From positions 40,056,254 through 40,120,253 of the forward strand of contig NC_055997.1 of assembly GCF_018446385.1 (NCBI RefSeq): a stretch of DNA of 64,000 bases, given 5' to 3'. The position numbers were made by a program, and so were the translations under genes. The first letter of the stretch is position 1, and every line of letters begins with the position of its first letter. Origin of the DNA: Zingiber officinale (taxonomy: Eukaryota; Streptophyta; Magnoliopsida; Zingiberales; Zingiberaceae). Shown piece after piece: positions 11,990-24,238 of the stretch. The notes beneath the pieces are model-generated. The model saw nothing but the letters and a program-made list of their open reading frames with translations. It ran no database searches and was not told the DNA's origin.

Positions 11990-13553
11990 ACCCTTTAACA
12001 TGTCCATCAAAAGATCTTTCCTTAAGGGCCTTAGTGAAAGGATCTCTCAGGTTATCATCTGATGTAATCTAGGCGACAACAACTTTTGCTCATTATACGA
12101 TGTCTCGTATTGGGTGATACTTGCGCTCTATTGTGTTTATTTGCCTTATGGACTTATGGTTTCTTCGAGTTTGCTACTGTACCACTATTATTACAATAAA
12201 TTGTAATAATTTTTTGGAAACCCAAAAATCATGTCTAAGTCCATCATGAAGTTTCTGAGTCATTCAGCTTCTATGGCTGCCTCAGAGGCTGTCATATTCT
12301 TAGCTTCCATAGTGGAATATGAAAAAACACCAATGCTTAACACTCCTCCATAGTTATAACTTTACTTCCTAAAGTAAACACAAAACCCCGAGGTCGACTT
12401 ACTATTGTCCCTATCTGATTGGAAGTCAGAATTCGTATAACCCACAGGAATCAAATCATCTGCTTGGTAAACTAGCATATAATCTCTAGTCCCTCTAAGA
12501 TACTTCAATATATGCTTTACAGCAGTCCAATATCCCTGTCCAGAATTACCTTGATATCTGCTATCCATGCCTACGGTAAAACAGATATCCGGTCTCGTAC
12601 ATAGCATAGCATACATTAGGCTTCCGACAGTCGAAGCATAAGGAACTGCCTTCATGTCCTTCATCTCCTTTGATGTCTTTGGAGACATCTCTTTTGATAA
12701 AGCTACTCCATGCCTGAAAGGTAGAAAGCCTTTCTTAGAGTCTTGCATGCTAAAACGAGCTAGGATAGTGTCGATATATGAAGCTAGAGATAAGCACAAC
12801 ATTCTTTTCTTGTGATCCCTTTGATCCCGAGAATATATGTGCATTCTCCCAAGTCCTTTATATCGAATTGCTTAGATAATCATACCCTTACTTCCGACTA
12901 CACTTTGATATTGTTTCCAACTACCAAAAATGCCATCTACGTATAGTACAAGAGAATACCACCACGTTTCCATCACACTTCTTGTATACATAAGACTTAT
13001 CCGGACACTGAATAAATCCATAGGTCTGGATTACTTCATTAAATCGAATGTTCCAAGACCTTGAAGATTTGCTTCAGTCCATAAATAGACCAATTGAGCT
13101 TACATACTAGATGCTCTTTGCCCTTTGCAATGAACCCCTCTGGTTGCTTTATATGGATGTTTTTTTCAAGACTTCCATTAAGGAAAGCTATCTTGACATC
13201 CACTTGCCAAATCTCATAATCAATATGAGCAACAATAGATACAAGAATCCGGATAGACTTAAGCATGACTATCGGTAAAAGGTTTCTCTTTTTCAACAAG
13301 CCTTGCTTTAAAAGTTTCCACCTTCCCGTCTGTCCCTCTTTTTCTATTGTAGACTCACTTGCATCCAACGGCTTTTACACCATTTGGTGTTATACAAGCT
13401 CCTAGACCTTATTAGAATACATAGATTCTATTTCAGTATTCATTGCTCTTTGCCAAGATGCTGCATCTTTATCTTGGAGTGCTTCATCATATGTCCGGGG
13501 ATCAGGTTCATGTTCACCAGGGATCAAGTCCAAAGACTCTTCCAAAACATGAA
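11990..13553 (-). pseudogene. Element B RT and RNase H remnant
   Basis: Minus-strand fragments in order: 13553-13402 (HVLEESLD, YDEALQDKDAASW), 13368-13039 (VDVKIAFLNGSLEKNIH, RT palm), catalytic motif YVDG at 12932-12943 instead of YVDD, then 12844-12362 (RNase H region with VGSLMYAMLCTRPDI and SDRDNSKSTSGFC). It continues degenerate to about 11990. Frameshifts separate the blocks. It is interrupted at 13554-13558 by insertion G. Confidence 0.88.
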
Positions 13554-13970
13554 TCTTTTGTTGGATTGAAAGCGCTAAAGGGGGGTGAATAACGCTCATG
13601 GTTATTTCGCGTTTCGGAATTGACTTCGTAAAACTCGACGAGTAATAAGAGTAATAAAGCAGCAGAAATAAAAGGCACACAATGTGAACACAGGTCATTT
13701 ACTTGGTTCGGAGCCTGTGATGACTCCTACTCCAAGACCCACAGTCGTTGACCACTTTCGGTGAGCAACAACTATAGAATCGATAAAGTTTACAAGTATA
13801 ACAATTACAGCTCAAATTAAAATAATGATCTTATACCGACAACAAGAGATGAAGAAACGAAGCTCCGGGTCGTCGGGAGGTTGTCGCAACACTTTGGGAT
13901 CGTGTCGTTAGCAGCTTTTCACAGAAGGATAGCTTGGATGAAGATATATAGAGTGCTGCCTCGAATCCCT

Positions 13971-13980
13971 CTTTTATACT
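13971..13980 (-). promoter_or_regulatory. TATA box of element G 3' LTR
   Basis: Reverse complement AGTATAAAAG. The palindrome cluster begins within a few bases upstream in the element's direction. The equivalent in the 5' LTR is at 27285-27293. Confidence 0.65.
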
Positions 13981-13983
13981 GTG

Positions 13984-14222
13984 CTGGAGGTGCCTCCAAG
14001 CCTGTCCCAGGTGCCTCCAGGCCTCCGAGTTACACGGGTGGATCAGCACAGGCCTGGTCACACCTTATCTGGTTTAAGGTGCCTCTAAGCCTCTTCAAGG
14101 CGCCTTCAAGCCTTGGTCCAAGGCGCCTCCAGCTTCATCCGAGGTGCCTCCATCTCCTCTGGACAGCTGGCTTCGGCTTGCACCCGAGGCGCCTCCAAGC
14201 TCCATGGAGGCACCTCGGACAT
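13984..14222 (-). repeat. GGCGCC palindrome array in element G U3
   Basis: About nine copies of GGAGGCGCCTCC and decayed forms (GGTGCCTCC, GGCGCCTTC), spaced 15-35 bases apart, immediately upstream of the TATA box. The 5' LTR copy at 27297-27535 keeps more of them intact. Confidence 0.85.
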
Positions 14223-14859
14223 TGTTCATCCGAGGCTAAACTCTAGTTTTTGACCCTGCAAAACATGTTAGTCTACCAATACAAACACATCCTGCAAAAC
14301 CAAGTTAGCACAGATATTAATCATGATAATAGAATATTCTGACAGTCTTCGAACTATCCGGGTCTGACTTCGGATTTTCGACTAGAAGTCTAGGTCGACC
14401 CGACGCCTCCTGTTCCCTCTGCGGGGAATACGTCCTCACCTACTCCACTCAGGAGCTATACCTGTTGCCAGTACGATCCTCCAGATCGACTGGACTTTTG
14501 CTCGGCGCTCGGTGCTTCTGGACTTTCTGTTGGACTCCCGCTTCCCGGCTCATCCAGTCTTCCACCTGGTTCACGACACCAGGACTTTCCACTTAGGGTT
14601 ACCACCCCCTAGGACTTTTGCCTGAAGCCCTCGACCCGCCAAGACTTTCCACATAGGGTTACCGCCCCCTATGACCTAGGGTTACCACCTCCTAGAGTTT
14701 TCCACCTGCCTAACCGCAGCTAGGACTTTTCCTAAGTACCACTTAGGACTTTCCTGCAAGCTCCATGAGCCTTGTTAGATAACAACATAACCTTAACTTT
14801 GAATTCCTTTGCCATTATCAAAACAACGGTTCGATTGTTGGATGCTTCCTGCGCCAACA

Positions 14860-14877
14860 ATCTCCCCCTTTTTTATT
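14860..14877 (-). other. Polypurine tract of element G
   Basis: Reverse complement is a run AATAAAAAAGGGGGAGAT directly inside the 3' LTR boundary. Confidence 0.8.
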
Positions 14878-16205
14878 ATGGCAACTGAAATTCAAAGTTA
14901 AGTAAAATAGATGCATAAATATTTTTCAAAGTTTAAGCAAGTTAAAAAAATTTAAATGCAACCATAGTTAACTTAAACTTTGTAAGGCTCCCCCTTAATA
15001 AATGCTCTCTTTATAAATTTTATTTTTGAATTTTCCTACTTTGAATTTCCCTACTCTCCTCCTTTGCCATTTATCAAAAATAAGCAAGTTTGAATAATTC
15101 TAACTTTTCAAACAGATTTTATAGTTAGAAAAATAGAGAATTAAATAAACATTAGCCTTTAAAGAGGGATAAAGATACTTTGATAACACTTAGCTTTTTG
15201 AATTTAATTGTAAAATTCTTAGCTAAGTGAAATAAGGGTCTAAAGAGATATTTTTCTTTCAACTGAGTTTAAAAATGTTGACTTTGAAAGATAATGTTAG
15301 CCAATTTTTGAAACTTAGTTGAACTCTATGTTGTAAAATTTGAAAAACATATTGAAGCATACTTCAGGTAGGTTGAAATACTTTGAAAGTCTTAGTTAAA
15401 TTTTGAAAATCTGTTATAAAAATATTTAGTTAAATTTTGAAAATCTATTAGAAAAATACTTAGCTACATTTTCAAAATAAATTTGAAAGGTATTGTTGGT
15501 AAATATATTCTTAATTTTGAAGAAGCTTTTTGAACAATAATTTGGAAAGAGAGAAAATTAAGAAGGGCTAAGTCCATTTAACAAAATATTTAACCGAATA
15601 AAGAATTCCAAGATACTTAAAGGCAAAGGAGGATTAATAAGCTTAAAACCTTAATGTCCAAGCATGCGCTGAGTTAAAGAGATTGCAAATTAATTTCTTT
15701 TAGTAGGGTATCAGAGCCCTAATGTCTAAGCATGAGTGAAAAAACTTTAAAATCAAGCACTTAAGTTCTTGGCCACATGTCTAACCATCTAGCTACTAGA
15801 TGATTGCCTAGAGGACAATAGCCTTCACTTGGTTAGTCAAGTTAAGTCAATAGATCCAGTTAGATTTGACTAGGGTTGGATGATTTAACTTGATTAATAT
15901 AAAGTTGGTTTTTAATGCCCAGACTCACTATGATGCATAGAAATAAGCATTCTGGAGTCCATGTTGAACCCTATGCATCTCACACCGTTCTGAGTTTTGC
16001 AAACACAAACAAGTTATGCCTAGTGTGCTTGTGAGATGCTCTGGCTGAAACTAGGGGAACATGATTTCTAGGAGGAGGATCCTAGGCTAAGTCCAGATTT
16101 AAACAACTAAGAAAACTAGGATTTTAAAAATATTATTTTTCCTAGTTTTTAAATTAATTTCTGAAAAAGGTATTTTTTAGAATAGATGTAAGAAATTTGA
16201 AAGTA
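14878..16205 (-). other. Element G 3' non-coding tract
   Basis: AT-rich, no sustained frame. The 15780-16080 part (ttggttagtcaagttaagt, gcatctcac, catgattt) has inverted counterparts in element E at about 56380-56700, showing that G and E share this tract. Confidence 0.7.
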
Positions 16206-16210
16206 AAGAT

Positions 16211-17594
16211 CTATTCTACCCAACACATTCCTATTTGTCTTCTAAATGTACTGAACTCGAGTTCAGGTAAGGATTTTATGAAAATGTTAGCTAGGTTTGA
16301 TTTGGACTCAACATAGTTAAGTCCAATTTCACCTCTAGCCACATAATACCTTACGAAATGGTGTTTCACCTCTATGTGTTTAGTTCTAGAGTGGTGAATC
16401 GGATTTTTGGTTAGATTGATTGAACTTATGTTATCAATAAAAATTTTTGTATTTTGATATTCTAGGTGATAGTCTTTTAGCGTATGCATCATCCACAAAA
16501 GTTGAGAAGCACATTCTCCTAGGGCTATGTATTCAGCTTCAGTAGTGGATAGCAACACAGTGTTACTTTTTGCTTGACCAACTTACTAAGCACTGACCTA
16601 GAATTTGGCAGCTACCACTTGTGCTTTTTCTATCTAGTTTGCACCCGGCATAGTCTGAATCAGAATAGCCAAAAAGGTCAAAGGCGTAGGTTCTAGGGTA
16701 CCAGAGTCCCACATTTAGGGTGCCCTTAATGTACCTAAGTATTCTTTTAGCACATGTTAGATGTGACTCTTTTACACAGGATTGGTACCTTGCGCACACA
16801 CCTACTGCAAATAGTATGTCGGGTCGACTTGCAGTTAGGTAGAGTAAGCTGCCTATTACGCTTCTATAGTGTTTTAGATCTACTGGTTTTCCTTCTAGGT
16901 CAGCATCAATGTTGATATTAGTTGCCATTGGTGTATTTATAATTTTTGAATTTTCCATGCCAAATTTTTTAATTAATTCCTTGGCATATTTGGTTTGGTA
17001 TATGTAAATTCCATCCTTTGTCTATTTAATTTGTAGACCTAAGAAGAAGTTAAGTTCCCCGACTAAACTCATTTCAAGCTCACTTTCCATTAAGTTTGTA
17101 AATTCTTTTAAAAATTTTGAGTTTGTTGATCCAAATATTATATCATCTACATAAATTTGGGCTATGAAGATGTCTTTTTCTAAGGTTTTCACAAAAAGGG
17201 TTGGATCTACTTGTCCTTGGTGGAATCCTTTTTCTAAAAGATAATTAGATAGCCATTTATATCAGGCCCTAGGTGCTTGTTTTAGTCCATATAGGGTATT
17301 TTTTAATCTAAGAACATGGTTTGGGTGTTTTAAGTCTTCAAATCCAAGGGGTTGGCTAACATGCACTTCTTCTTTAATGAACCCGTTTAAGAAGGCAGAT
17401 TTTATATCCATTAGGTAGAGCTTGAATCCTTTGTGTGCTGCATAGGCCAGCAGCATCCTAATAGATTCAAGTCTAGCTATAGGAGCGTAGGTCTCATCAT
17501 AGTCTAACCCTTCTACTTGATTAAACCCTTTAGCTACTACTCTTGCTTTGTTTCTAACTATTTCACCTTGATCATTTAGTTTGTTTCTGAAAAC
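16211..17594 (-). pseudogene. Element G reverse transcriptase and RNase H
   Basis: RT palm text at 17456-17262 ([28 protein letters not shown]). The YVDD motif is intact at 17142-17153, and the connection runs to 16958. RNase H is at 16958-16563 (SRPDILFAVG, GYSDSDYAGCKLDRKSTSG) and 16558-16211 (STTEAEYIALGECA). Breaks: Trp to stop (TGA) after GLKQAPRA, Trp to stop at the K-stop-VF site near 17595, and a frameshift after SWSSKK near 16560. Otherwise the residues expected of copia RT are present. Inactive as written, but recently so. Confidence 0.9.
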
Positions 17595-18860
17595 TCATTT
17601 AGTATCAATTATAGTTTTGTCAGTGAGTTTTGGTACTAAATCCCAGACTTGGTTTCTTTCAAATTGGGCTAATTCTTCCTGCATTGCTAGTGTCCAGTCT
17701 AGATTGGGTAAAGCGTCTAAAGTTTTAGGTTCAATTTCATATATCAAGGCTATTTGGCCACTGTTTCTGTAGGATGACCTAGTTCTAACTCCTAGAAATA
17801 GGTCACCCAGAATTTGGTTAGGTGGGTGAGAAGTACTTACTCTTGTTGGTCTTATATTTGAGTTAGTAGTTTGTTCTTCTAGTTTATTTGTCTTAGGTTG
17901 AATTTCATCATCTTCTATAATTCTTGGGTTAATGTCAACATTTTCATTTATCTTAGGTAGATTATTTTCTTCATCAAAGATTACATTAGTTGTTTCTTTA
18001 ACTTTTAAGGTATTTTGATTATAGACTCTATAAGCTCTACTGGTTGTAAAGTACCCTAAAAATATTCCTTGGACTGATTTGGGTGTAAATTTTCCTAAGT
18101 AATCTTTAGTGTTTAAAATGTGAACTTTACATCCAAAGACTTTTAGATAGTTTAAATTTGGAATTTTATTATAGTATATCTCATAGGGGGTTTTATTGTG
18201 TAATTTGTTAATTAAAATTCTATTTTGAATGTAGTTTGTTGTATTTATGGCTTCAGCCCAGAATTGATGATTTAAGTTATACTCATTTAACATGGTTCTA
18301 GCGGCCTCCTGTAGGGTTCTATTTTTTTGTTCCATTAGCCCATTCTGTTGAGGGGTTCTGGGGCATGAAAATTCATGTTTGTATCCATTAATCTTACAAA
18401 ATTAGGTAAATCTATGATTTTCAAACTCACCCCCATGATCACTTCTTATTCTTTTAATTTTAGTGTCTTTTTCATTTTCTATTAACTTGCAGAAATTATC
18501 AAAAACTTCAAAGGTTTCATCTTTTGTTTTTAGAAATTTCACCCAAGTGAACCTAGAGTAATCATCAATTATAACTAAGCAGTACTGGTTCTTGCTTAGT
18601 GACTTGGCTCCATGTGAATCAAATAGGTCTAAATGTAGGAGCTCAAGTAAGGAGTTAGTTCTATCTAGGTTGGTTGACTTGTGTGTTGATTTGGTTTGCT
18701 TACCTTGCTGGCAAACTTGGCAAACTGTATTTTCTAAGTTCCTTAATTTGGGTAGCCCTCTAACTAAGCCATTTTGACTCATTTTTGAAATGAGTTTGAA
18801 ATGAGTGTGACCCAGTCTTCTGTGCCACAGGTTGGTTTCCTTTTGTTGTGTCAAAAAGCA
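17595..18860 (-). pseudogene. Element G integrase (and RT N-terminus)
   Basis: 18854-18402 holds the zinc region with His-His-Cys-Cys intact (LWHRRLGH, CQVCQQGK) and the core Asp residues (LDLF, SDHGGEF). After one in-frame stop near 18400 the frame resumes through NGLMEQKNRTLQEAART (catalytic Glu) and continues to 17595, covering the integrase C-terminus (VFGCKVHI, GIFLGY) and the start of RT (LDWTLAMQEEL). Only one nonsense change and a short frame gap separate this from an intact integrase. Confidence 0.9.
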
Positions 18861-18929
18861 CTTTATTGGGGTTATGGGCAGGTCAATTGTGTAGATGTTA
18901 TTTTTCCTAAATCCCTTAAGTATAACTTA

Positions 18930-19219
18930 GGGGTTATCAATATTTTTAACTAAACACCCAGAATTATTAAAACAACCAAGTAGCCACTATCACACAACTG
19001 ACTAATACTTAGTAAGTTAAAGTTAAAGTTTTCAACTAATAAAACGTTTCGAATAATGAAATCAGAACTAAGTTTGATATTACCTTTTCCGATTACCATA
19101 AGTTTATCGTCGTTGCCAAATGCAACTGATCCTAGGTTCTTGAATTTGAGCTTAGTGAACTTCAACCTATTTCCAGTCATATGTCTGGAACATCCACTAT
19201 CCAACATCCATTGATCCAA
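18930..19219 (-). pseudogene. Element G aspartic protease
   Basis: Begins QWMLDSGCSRHMTG (active-site Asp-Ser-Gly, usual in copia), then GNDDKLMVIGKGN and LLSISQLCDSGY. The frame is lost near 18930 before the integrase. The upstream junction with gag is occupied by the spacer and solo LTR S. Confidence 0.85.
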
Positions 19220-19298
19220 TTCCTACATATAAGTTATTTGAATTGGATTTATTGTGATTGTTGCATATTAGATGATGCACTTGGGTGACTGCATATGA

Positions 19299-22200
19299 TG
19301 TGAGATCTCGGAAAAATTTAATTAATAGGGTTATTTGGAAAATAGCCTTATAGGATTTTTCCGGAATTTTTAGAAATTTTCTGAGAATTTTTCGGAGCTC
19401 GTACGATGGGTTTTGAGGGGATTAATTTCGGACGCGGATAAGGCCTGTTTGGGATACCCGTTTAATTGAGAAAATGTTTTATTTATAAAACCTTTTCCTT
19501 TTTCTTTCCCCAAACGGCGACCCCGAGCCTCTCCTCACCCGAACCTTCTTCTCCCCTCTCTGCCCCGATGCGACCCCAACCTCCCTCGGTTCCTCTCGCT
19601 GTCGTCGCCGATCGCCACAAGGTCAGCGCCGGCAGGGGTCTTCTTCTCCGGAGCCTCACGAATGTCAGGTTCCATAGCTACTAGCGGTCGATTCTCTCTG
19701 CCCCAACGACCGATTCTCTTTGTCTCTCTCGCGGCCGGATCTGTGGCGATTGTCGATATCGCCGGAGGAGATCGTTGCCGGAGCTTGCCGGAGACCGAAC
19801 CAGGAGGCTCGGATCATCCTGATATACTATTCTCAAGTTTTCCTCGAGCTTTCCTCCCGGTTCTACCAAACCTTTCTTCCCCGATTCGATGCCCTAGGTC
19901 GATCCTTTGCCATCCAATCGCCGGCTTGAAGATGCCCTAGGGTTTCGATGGGTAAGCAATCCGGACCTTATCACTTCTTTCCTCTTGATTCATTTGTTAG
20001 ATTCTTGTTGATTCACGGATTGGGGCTTTGTTCTGGTTAATCCTTCTTGGTTGATCTTGGATCTCCCCTGCCTTGCTGTTGATTAGGGCTACGGGATTGA
20101 AGAGAAGGAGGGAGGTTTGTTCTTCTTGTTCTGATCGAGAGGTGAATCCAACAGTGAGGTTCTGGTTTGATCAGTGAGGTGTGCTCGGGATCTCAACAAG
20201 GTTGAGTGCTGAGGATTTACAAGCATGGCTATGAGCTAAGAGGCACTGTCTTAGGGATGTAGATCTTGGGTTGATCTTGCCGGCAACATGCACACCAGCA
20301 TCATCAGTGGCTTTGGATCAAGAACAGGGGTTTGAATTTGAGGTAAGGTGTAGAGTAATTGATTTATATTGTTGATGAATTAGCTATGTGTTGAATTGGA
20401 GATGTTATGGATTACATGATGGTTAGTGTATCGTTAGTTGATACATGATGTGTAGATTTGAATTAGGAGTAATTGGGTTACTAGTTGTTGATTATGATTA
20501 GATTTATTTACGTAGATTTAATCTAATGGAATAATTAGGGTTAAGCAATTAACCCTAGTTAACTATTGGATCTAATCTAAGTTTGGATTTCTAATCAAAT
20601 TGGTGATTAGGGATTAGGTAACTAACCCTAGTCGACCATTAGGTTTAGTTAGGTAAGTTGTGGTTATGATGATTAGGGTTTTGCCCTAATTTTTTATTAG
20701 GAATTTTATTTAGTTATTCTTTTGGATTTATCTAAATAAAATATATATATATTGTTTGATACAGGACTCTGATTTGAGACAGGCGTCTCGACGTTGGATT
20801 TAGCGTGATTGTACCTTCTATTTGAGGCGGGTACCCTTTGACTTATCTTTTGATACTGTCTTATGATATGTATAGTTTTTATATAGTTGCTAGTGATTGG
20901 TAGTTCAACACTTCCCCTGGATTTAGGTTTAGTTGATACCTATCACATGCTTCATCTGCTAGTTGCTTTACTTCAGGATTGGATATTTTATCTCTTGCCA
21001 TGTGTATATATGTTCATAGAGGTGCATATCTATAGTGCTCTACTCTACTGGATTAGTTGCTTTACATGTGTGATACATGCTCTTGGATTCATGATACTTA
21101 CATCATTGTATATGTGATGTCTTTGGATTTATGCTGTTTATATCATGTTTATATATATGCGTTTACCTTTTGGGCACACACATCTATGGAGGAGGCTATG
21201 TTCAGGTATGACATACTGTAGCCGCACGCACCATATCGCATGATTGCATGCTGGGCGATTGACGACTCCAGTGTTGTTGAGCTCGTCGGCCATTCGTGGA
21301 CCCGCAGCGTGTTCACTGCGTGGGTAGTGGCACGGCCTTTCGGTGTGTAGGGTAGATCGCTCATTGGGGCCTCGTGGGTAGCGTGGCAGGGCGTGGTAGC
21401 ACACCGGGTCCCTCCCGTCATCACAGGGAGATGAGGCGTTCGCTCCCTCCTATGTTTGAGGCGGGAGGATAGGTGTACTCGGCATCCCGTCCCACCTTGC
21501 TCGTTACTCATCGTGGGTAGTGACCAGAGTGCGGTTGTCGCACCCACTCGGTCTCACCATTGTGTGTGAGGCGAGACTACCGAGTAGGGGTGACCGGGAT
21601 ACGTATCATTGCATCGTATGCATTGCATTATTTTGAGTGATGCATTTGGTGATTCGTATGATTGACATGCATCTGAGTTATAGGCTTTTGCTCGACTATT
21701 TTTATCATGTATGTTCGATCACCAATGACAAGCCTCGCAGTGAGTCTGATTTATTTCGATTATGCATTTTCTTATTTTTTTCTTGCTATAGACTGTACTT
21801 TATGCCTATTTTTGGTTATTGACCATGATCCATATCATTATCTTGTTAGGAAACTGTGTACGTAGGTTGTATGGTTAGAGAACTGTACTATTGATCATAT
21901 GGTTTAGGAGACTGTAGGTTTTACTGGTGGATATATATTGCTATACATGTCTATGGGTTTACTCACGAGTTATTTGAACTCACCCGTTATTCTTATTTTA
22001 TTTGAGGTTGAGGCCAGAGAGATTCGATCGCTAGCCCCTTTGTCACGAGGATTTTCTTTGTCGGATTTATTCTGCTCTTGCATCTTAAATACTTGTATTG
22101 TGGGTTGTATTGTGGACATTGAACATTCGGGTTTACTACTATTGTTTTCCGCTGCAGATATTTTCATTACTTCGTGGATTTGGTTTTCTTCGATGTAGTG

Positions 22201-22450
22201 GAGTAGGATGTTTACATATATTTCCGAGATTTTATATCGTCTTTTCTTATTAAACTGCGTGAATTGATTATATGTTGACTTATGTGGAATGTTGATATAA
22301 ACTGCGTGGCTTGTTCTTATTTGTATTGTATTATTCCGGCCGTGTGTGGCCGAGGTATGGAGATATATGTATACTGAGCTTCATATTGTCCGCCGCACAG
22401 GGGAGATGCTGCCGAAATTTCTTCGGACAGGGACTACCTGGGGCGTGACA
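19299..22450 (+). repeat. Solo LTR S (3,152 bp), probably Ty3/gypsy Tekay/Del type
   Basis: Starts TGTGAGATCT and ends GGGCGTGACA with no internal region, primer site or coding sequence. It has a TATA-like box followed by a GC-rich 5'-UTR-like stretch (19500-19940), an AT-rich middle and a GC-rich block 21180-21600. Flanks tatga/taagg match only 3 of 5. The small frames inside (for example near 19662-19940 or 21149-21547) have no recognisable protein. Lineage assignment rests on length and end sequence only. Confidence 0.65.
19477..19490 (+). promoter_or_regulatory. TATA-like box in solo LTR S
   Basis: TTATTTATAAAACC precedes a GC-rich CT-rich stretch typical of a transcribed leader. This could promote transcription toward the G spacer; no product is visible. 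Confidence 0.45.
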
Positions 22451-22559
22451 TAAGGTATTTGAATTGGATTCCTTTTAATGGATCAAAAGATAGTATGATT
22501 GAAATAAACTCCCTAATTTTCCATCTCACCCATTCTAGTTTAGCAATCAGTTATTTCTA

Positions 22560-23610
22560 TGGGTGATTGTGAGATGGTTGAATTTGTTTTTTGGAAAATG
22601 GTTAAGTTTGAATTACTTAAGGTTTGAAAATGTTAAGTTAATTAAATTTCGAAAGTAATTAAGTTAATTAAATTTCCTTTAAGTTAATTGTTTAAGTTAA
22701 TTAAATTTTGAAAGAATATTAAATTAATTGAATTTTAAAAATATTAAGTTAATTTAAGTTTTGAAAAGTGTTTAAGTTAGTTAAATTTTGAAAGAATATT
22801 AAATTAATTAAAGTTTTGAAAAGTGATTAAGTTAATTAAATTTGCAGATCAACAAGTTAATTCAAATTTAACAAAATATTAATTCAATTTAGTATTAATT
22901 TAATTTTAATTTAGTTTAATTAAATTTAATTATAACTTTAATTTAATTTTAACTTTATTTTAATTTTAATTTATAATTGGATTTTAATTTTAATTTTGAT
23001 TTAATTTAATTTTAGTTTCAATTTTGATTTAATTTAATTTGATTTTAATTTTAATTTTAATTTTAATTTATAATTTGATTTTAATTTTATTTTTGATTTA
23101 ATTTTAACTTTATTTTAATTTTAATTTAATTTTAACTTTAATTTAATTTTAATTTATAATTTGATTTTGATTTTAATTTTGATTTAATTTAATTTTAGTT
23201 TTAATTTATTTTAATTTTAACTTTAATTTAATTTTAACTTTATTTTAATTTTAATTTATAATTTGATTTTAATTTTAATTTTGATTCATTTTAATTTTAA
23301 TTTATAATTTAATTTTAGTTTTAATTTTGATTTAATTTAATTTTAATTTTAATTTAATTAAATTTAATTTTAGTTTTAATTTATAATTTGATTTTAGTTT
23401 TAATTTTGATTTAATTTAATTTTAGTTTTAATTTAATTTTAATTTAATTTAATTTTAATTTTAATTTATAATTTGATTTGATTTAATTTTAGTTTTAATT
23501 TTGATTTAATTTATAATTTGATTTTAATTTTAATTTTGATTTAATTTAATTTTAGTTTAAATTTAATTTTGATTTAATTTAATTTTAATTTTAATTTTAA
23601 TTTATTTTAT
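22560..23610. repeat. AT-rich low-complexity tract in element G
   Basis: Built almost entirely from TTAATTTTAATTTA, TTTGATTTTAATT and TTTGATTTAATTTAATTTTAG variants. No open frame. It lies between gag and protease of G. Element E has only a short trace of similar text near 54550. Confidence 0.9.
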
Positions 23611-24238
23611 CATTAGTCATCTCACCCGATCTAAATTTTCAATCAGGGAATCCTATAATATTATGAGATGAATTAGGTTCAATTTTAGGGTTTGGTTTAA
23701 CTTTGTGTTAGATTCAGGTTTAGCTTTGGGTTCAACAAATATGCATTCGTTGGATAAACTTCTAGGCTATGGTGAGTCACCTGGACATCATTAAAGTAAC
23801 CATGCCTTCGAGGTTTTCCAAGTAGTCCTACCTATTGAACTTAGTATAAAACCTTGGTCTAACTGGTTATGATCCATAAAGGGTAGCTTCGGTCAGTTCC
23901 ACTTAGCCAAATGCACCAGGTCGAAGCCATATCTTCCTAGACATGCGATGACTAACCTTCCCCAACGTACTATCATCCAATACTTCACTAGTACCGTGAG
24001 TCAAGTTAAACCTAGCCCTTTTTATTCTAACCTTAATTACCCTACCGGGTAGTCTACTCTTGGTTACCCTTGTCGGGTAGATTAAGTTTTGGAGGTGCCA
24101 GCTATTCTGGAGCCTTCCCTTGGATTTTTAATATTTTGTAAGAATTTAATTTATAAATTTGATTTAAATTTAGAATTAATCTGAATTTTTATTTTGAATT
24201 TAATTTGAATTTTAAATTTAATTTGATTTTTGATTTAA
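23611..24238 (-). other. Gag-protease spacer of element G, conserved with E
   Basis: Non-coding in all frames, yet the reverse complement matches element E 54040-54530 closely (gcatggttactttaatgatg, gaagatatggcttcgacct, ggctccagaatagctggca). The conservation suggests a functional or at least ancestral leader-like segment. Confidence 0.75.

Larger units (their letters stand above)
13559..14859 (-). repeat. Element G 3' LTR (1,301 bp)
   Basis: Plus-strand start TGTTGGATTG, end GCCAACA. The same text occurs at 26873-28133. It contains a minus-strand TATA box at 13971-13980 and a cluster of GGCGCC-type palindromes at 13984-14222. The U5 part (about 13700-13760) carries a block, shared with E, ending TTGGTTCGGAGCCTGTG. 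Confidence 0.95.

Noticed and set aside
19466..19940. TATA box, CT-rich leader and short frames that look like a host gene start
   Set aside because: Lies inside a TG...CA bounded LTR with no exon or protein similarity downstream.
21149..21547. 132-codon minus-strand frame in a GC-rich block
   Set aside because: Inside solo LTR S; no recognisable domain and no promoter on that strand.
22560..23610. Matrix attachment or centromeric satellite
   Set aside because: No regular monomer and no functional evidence; it is low-complexity text inside element G.
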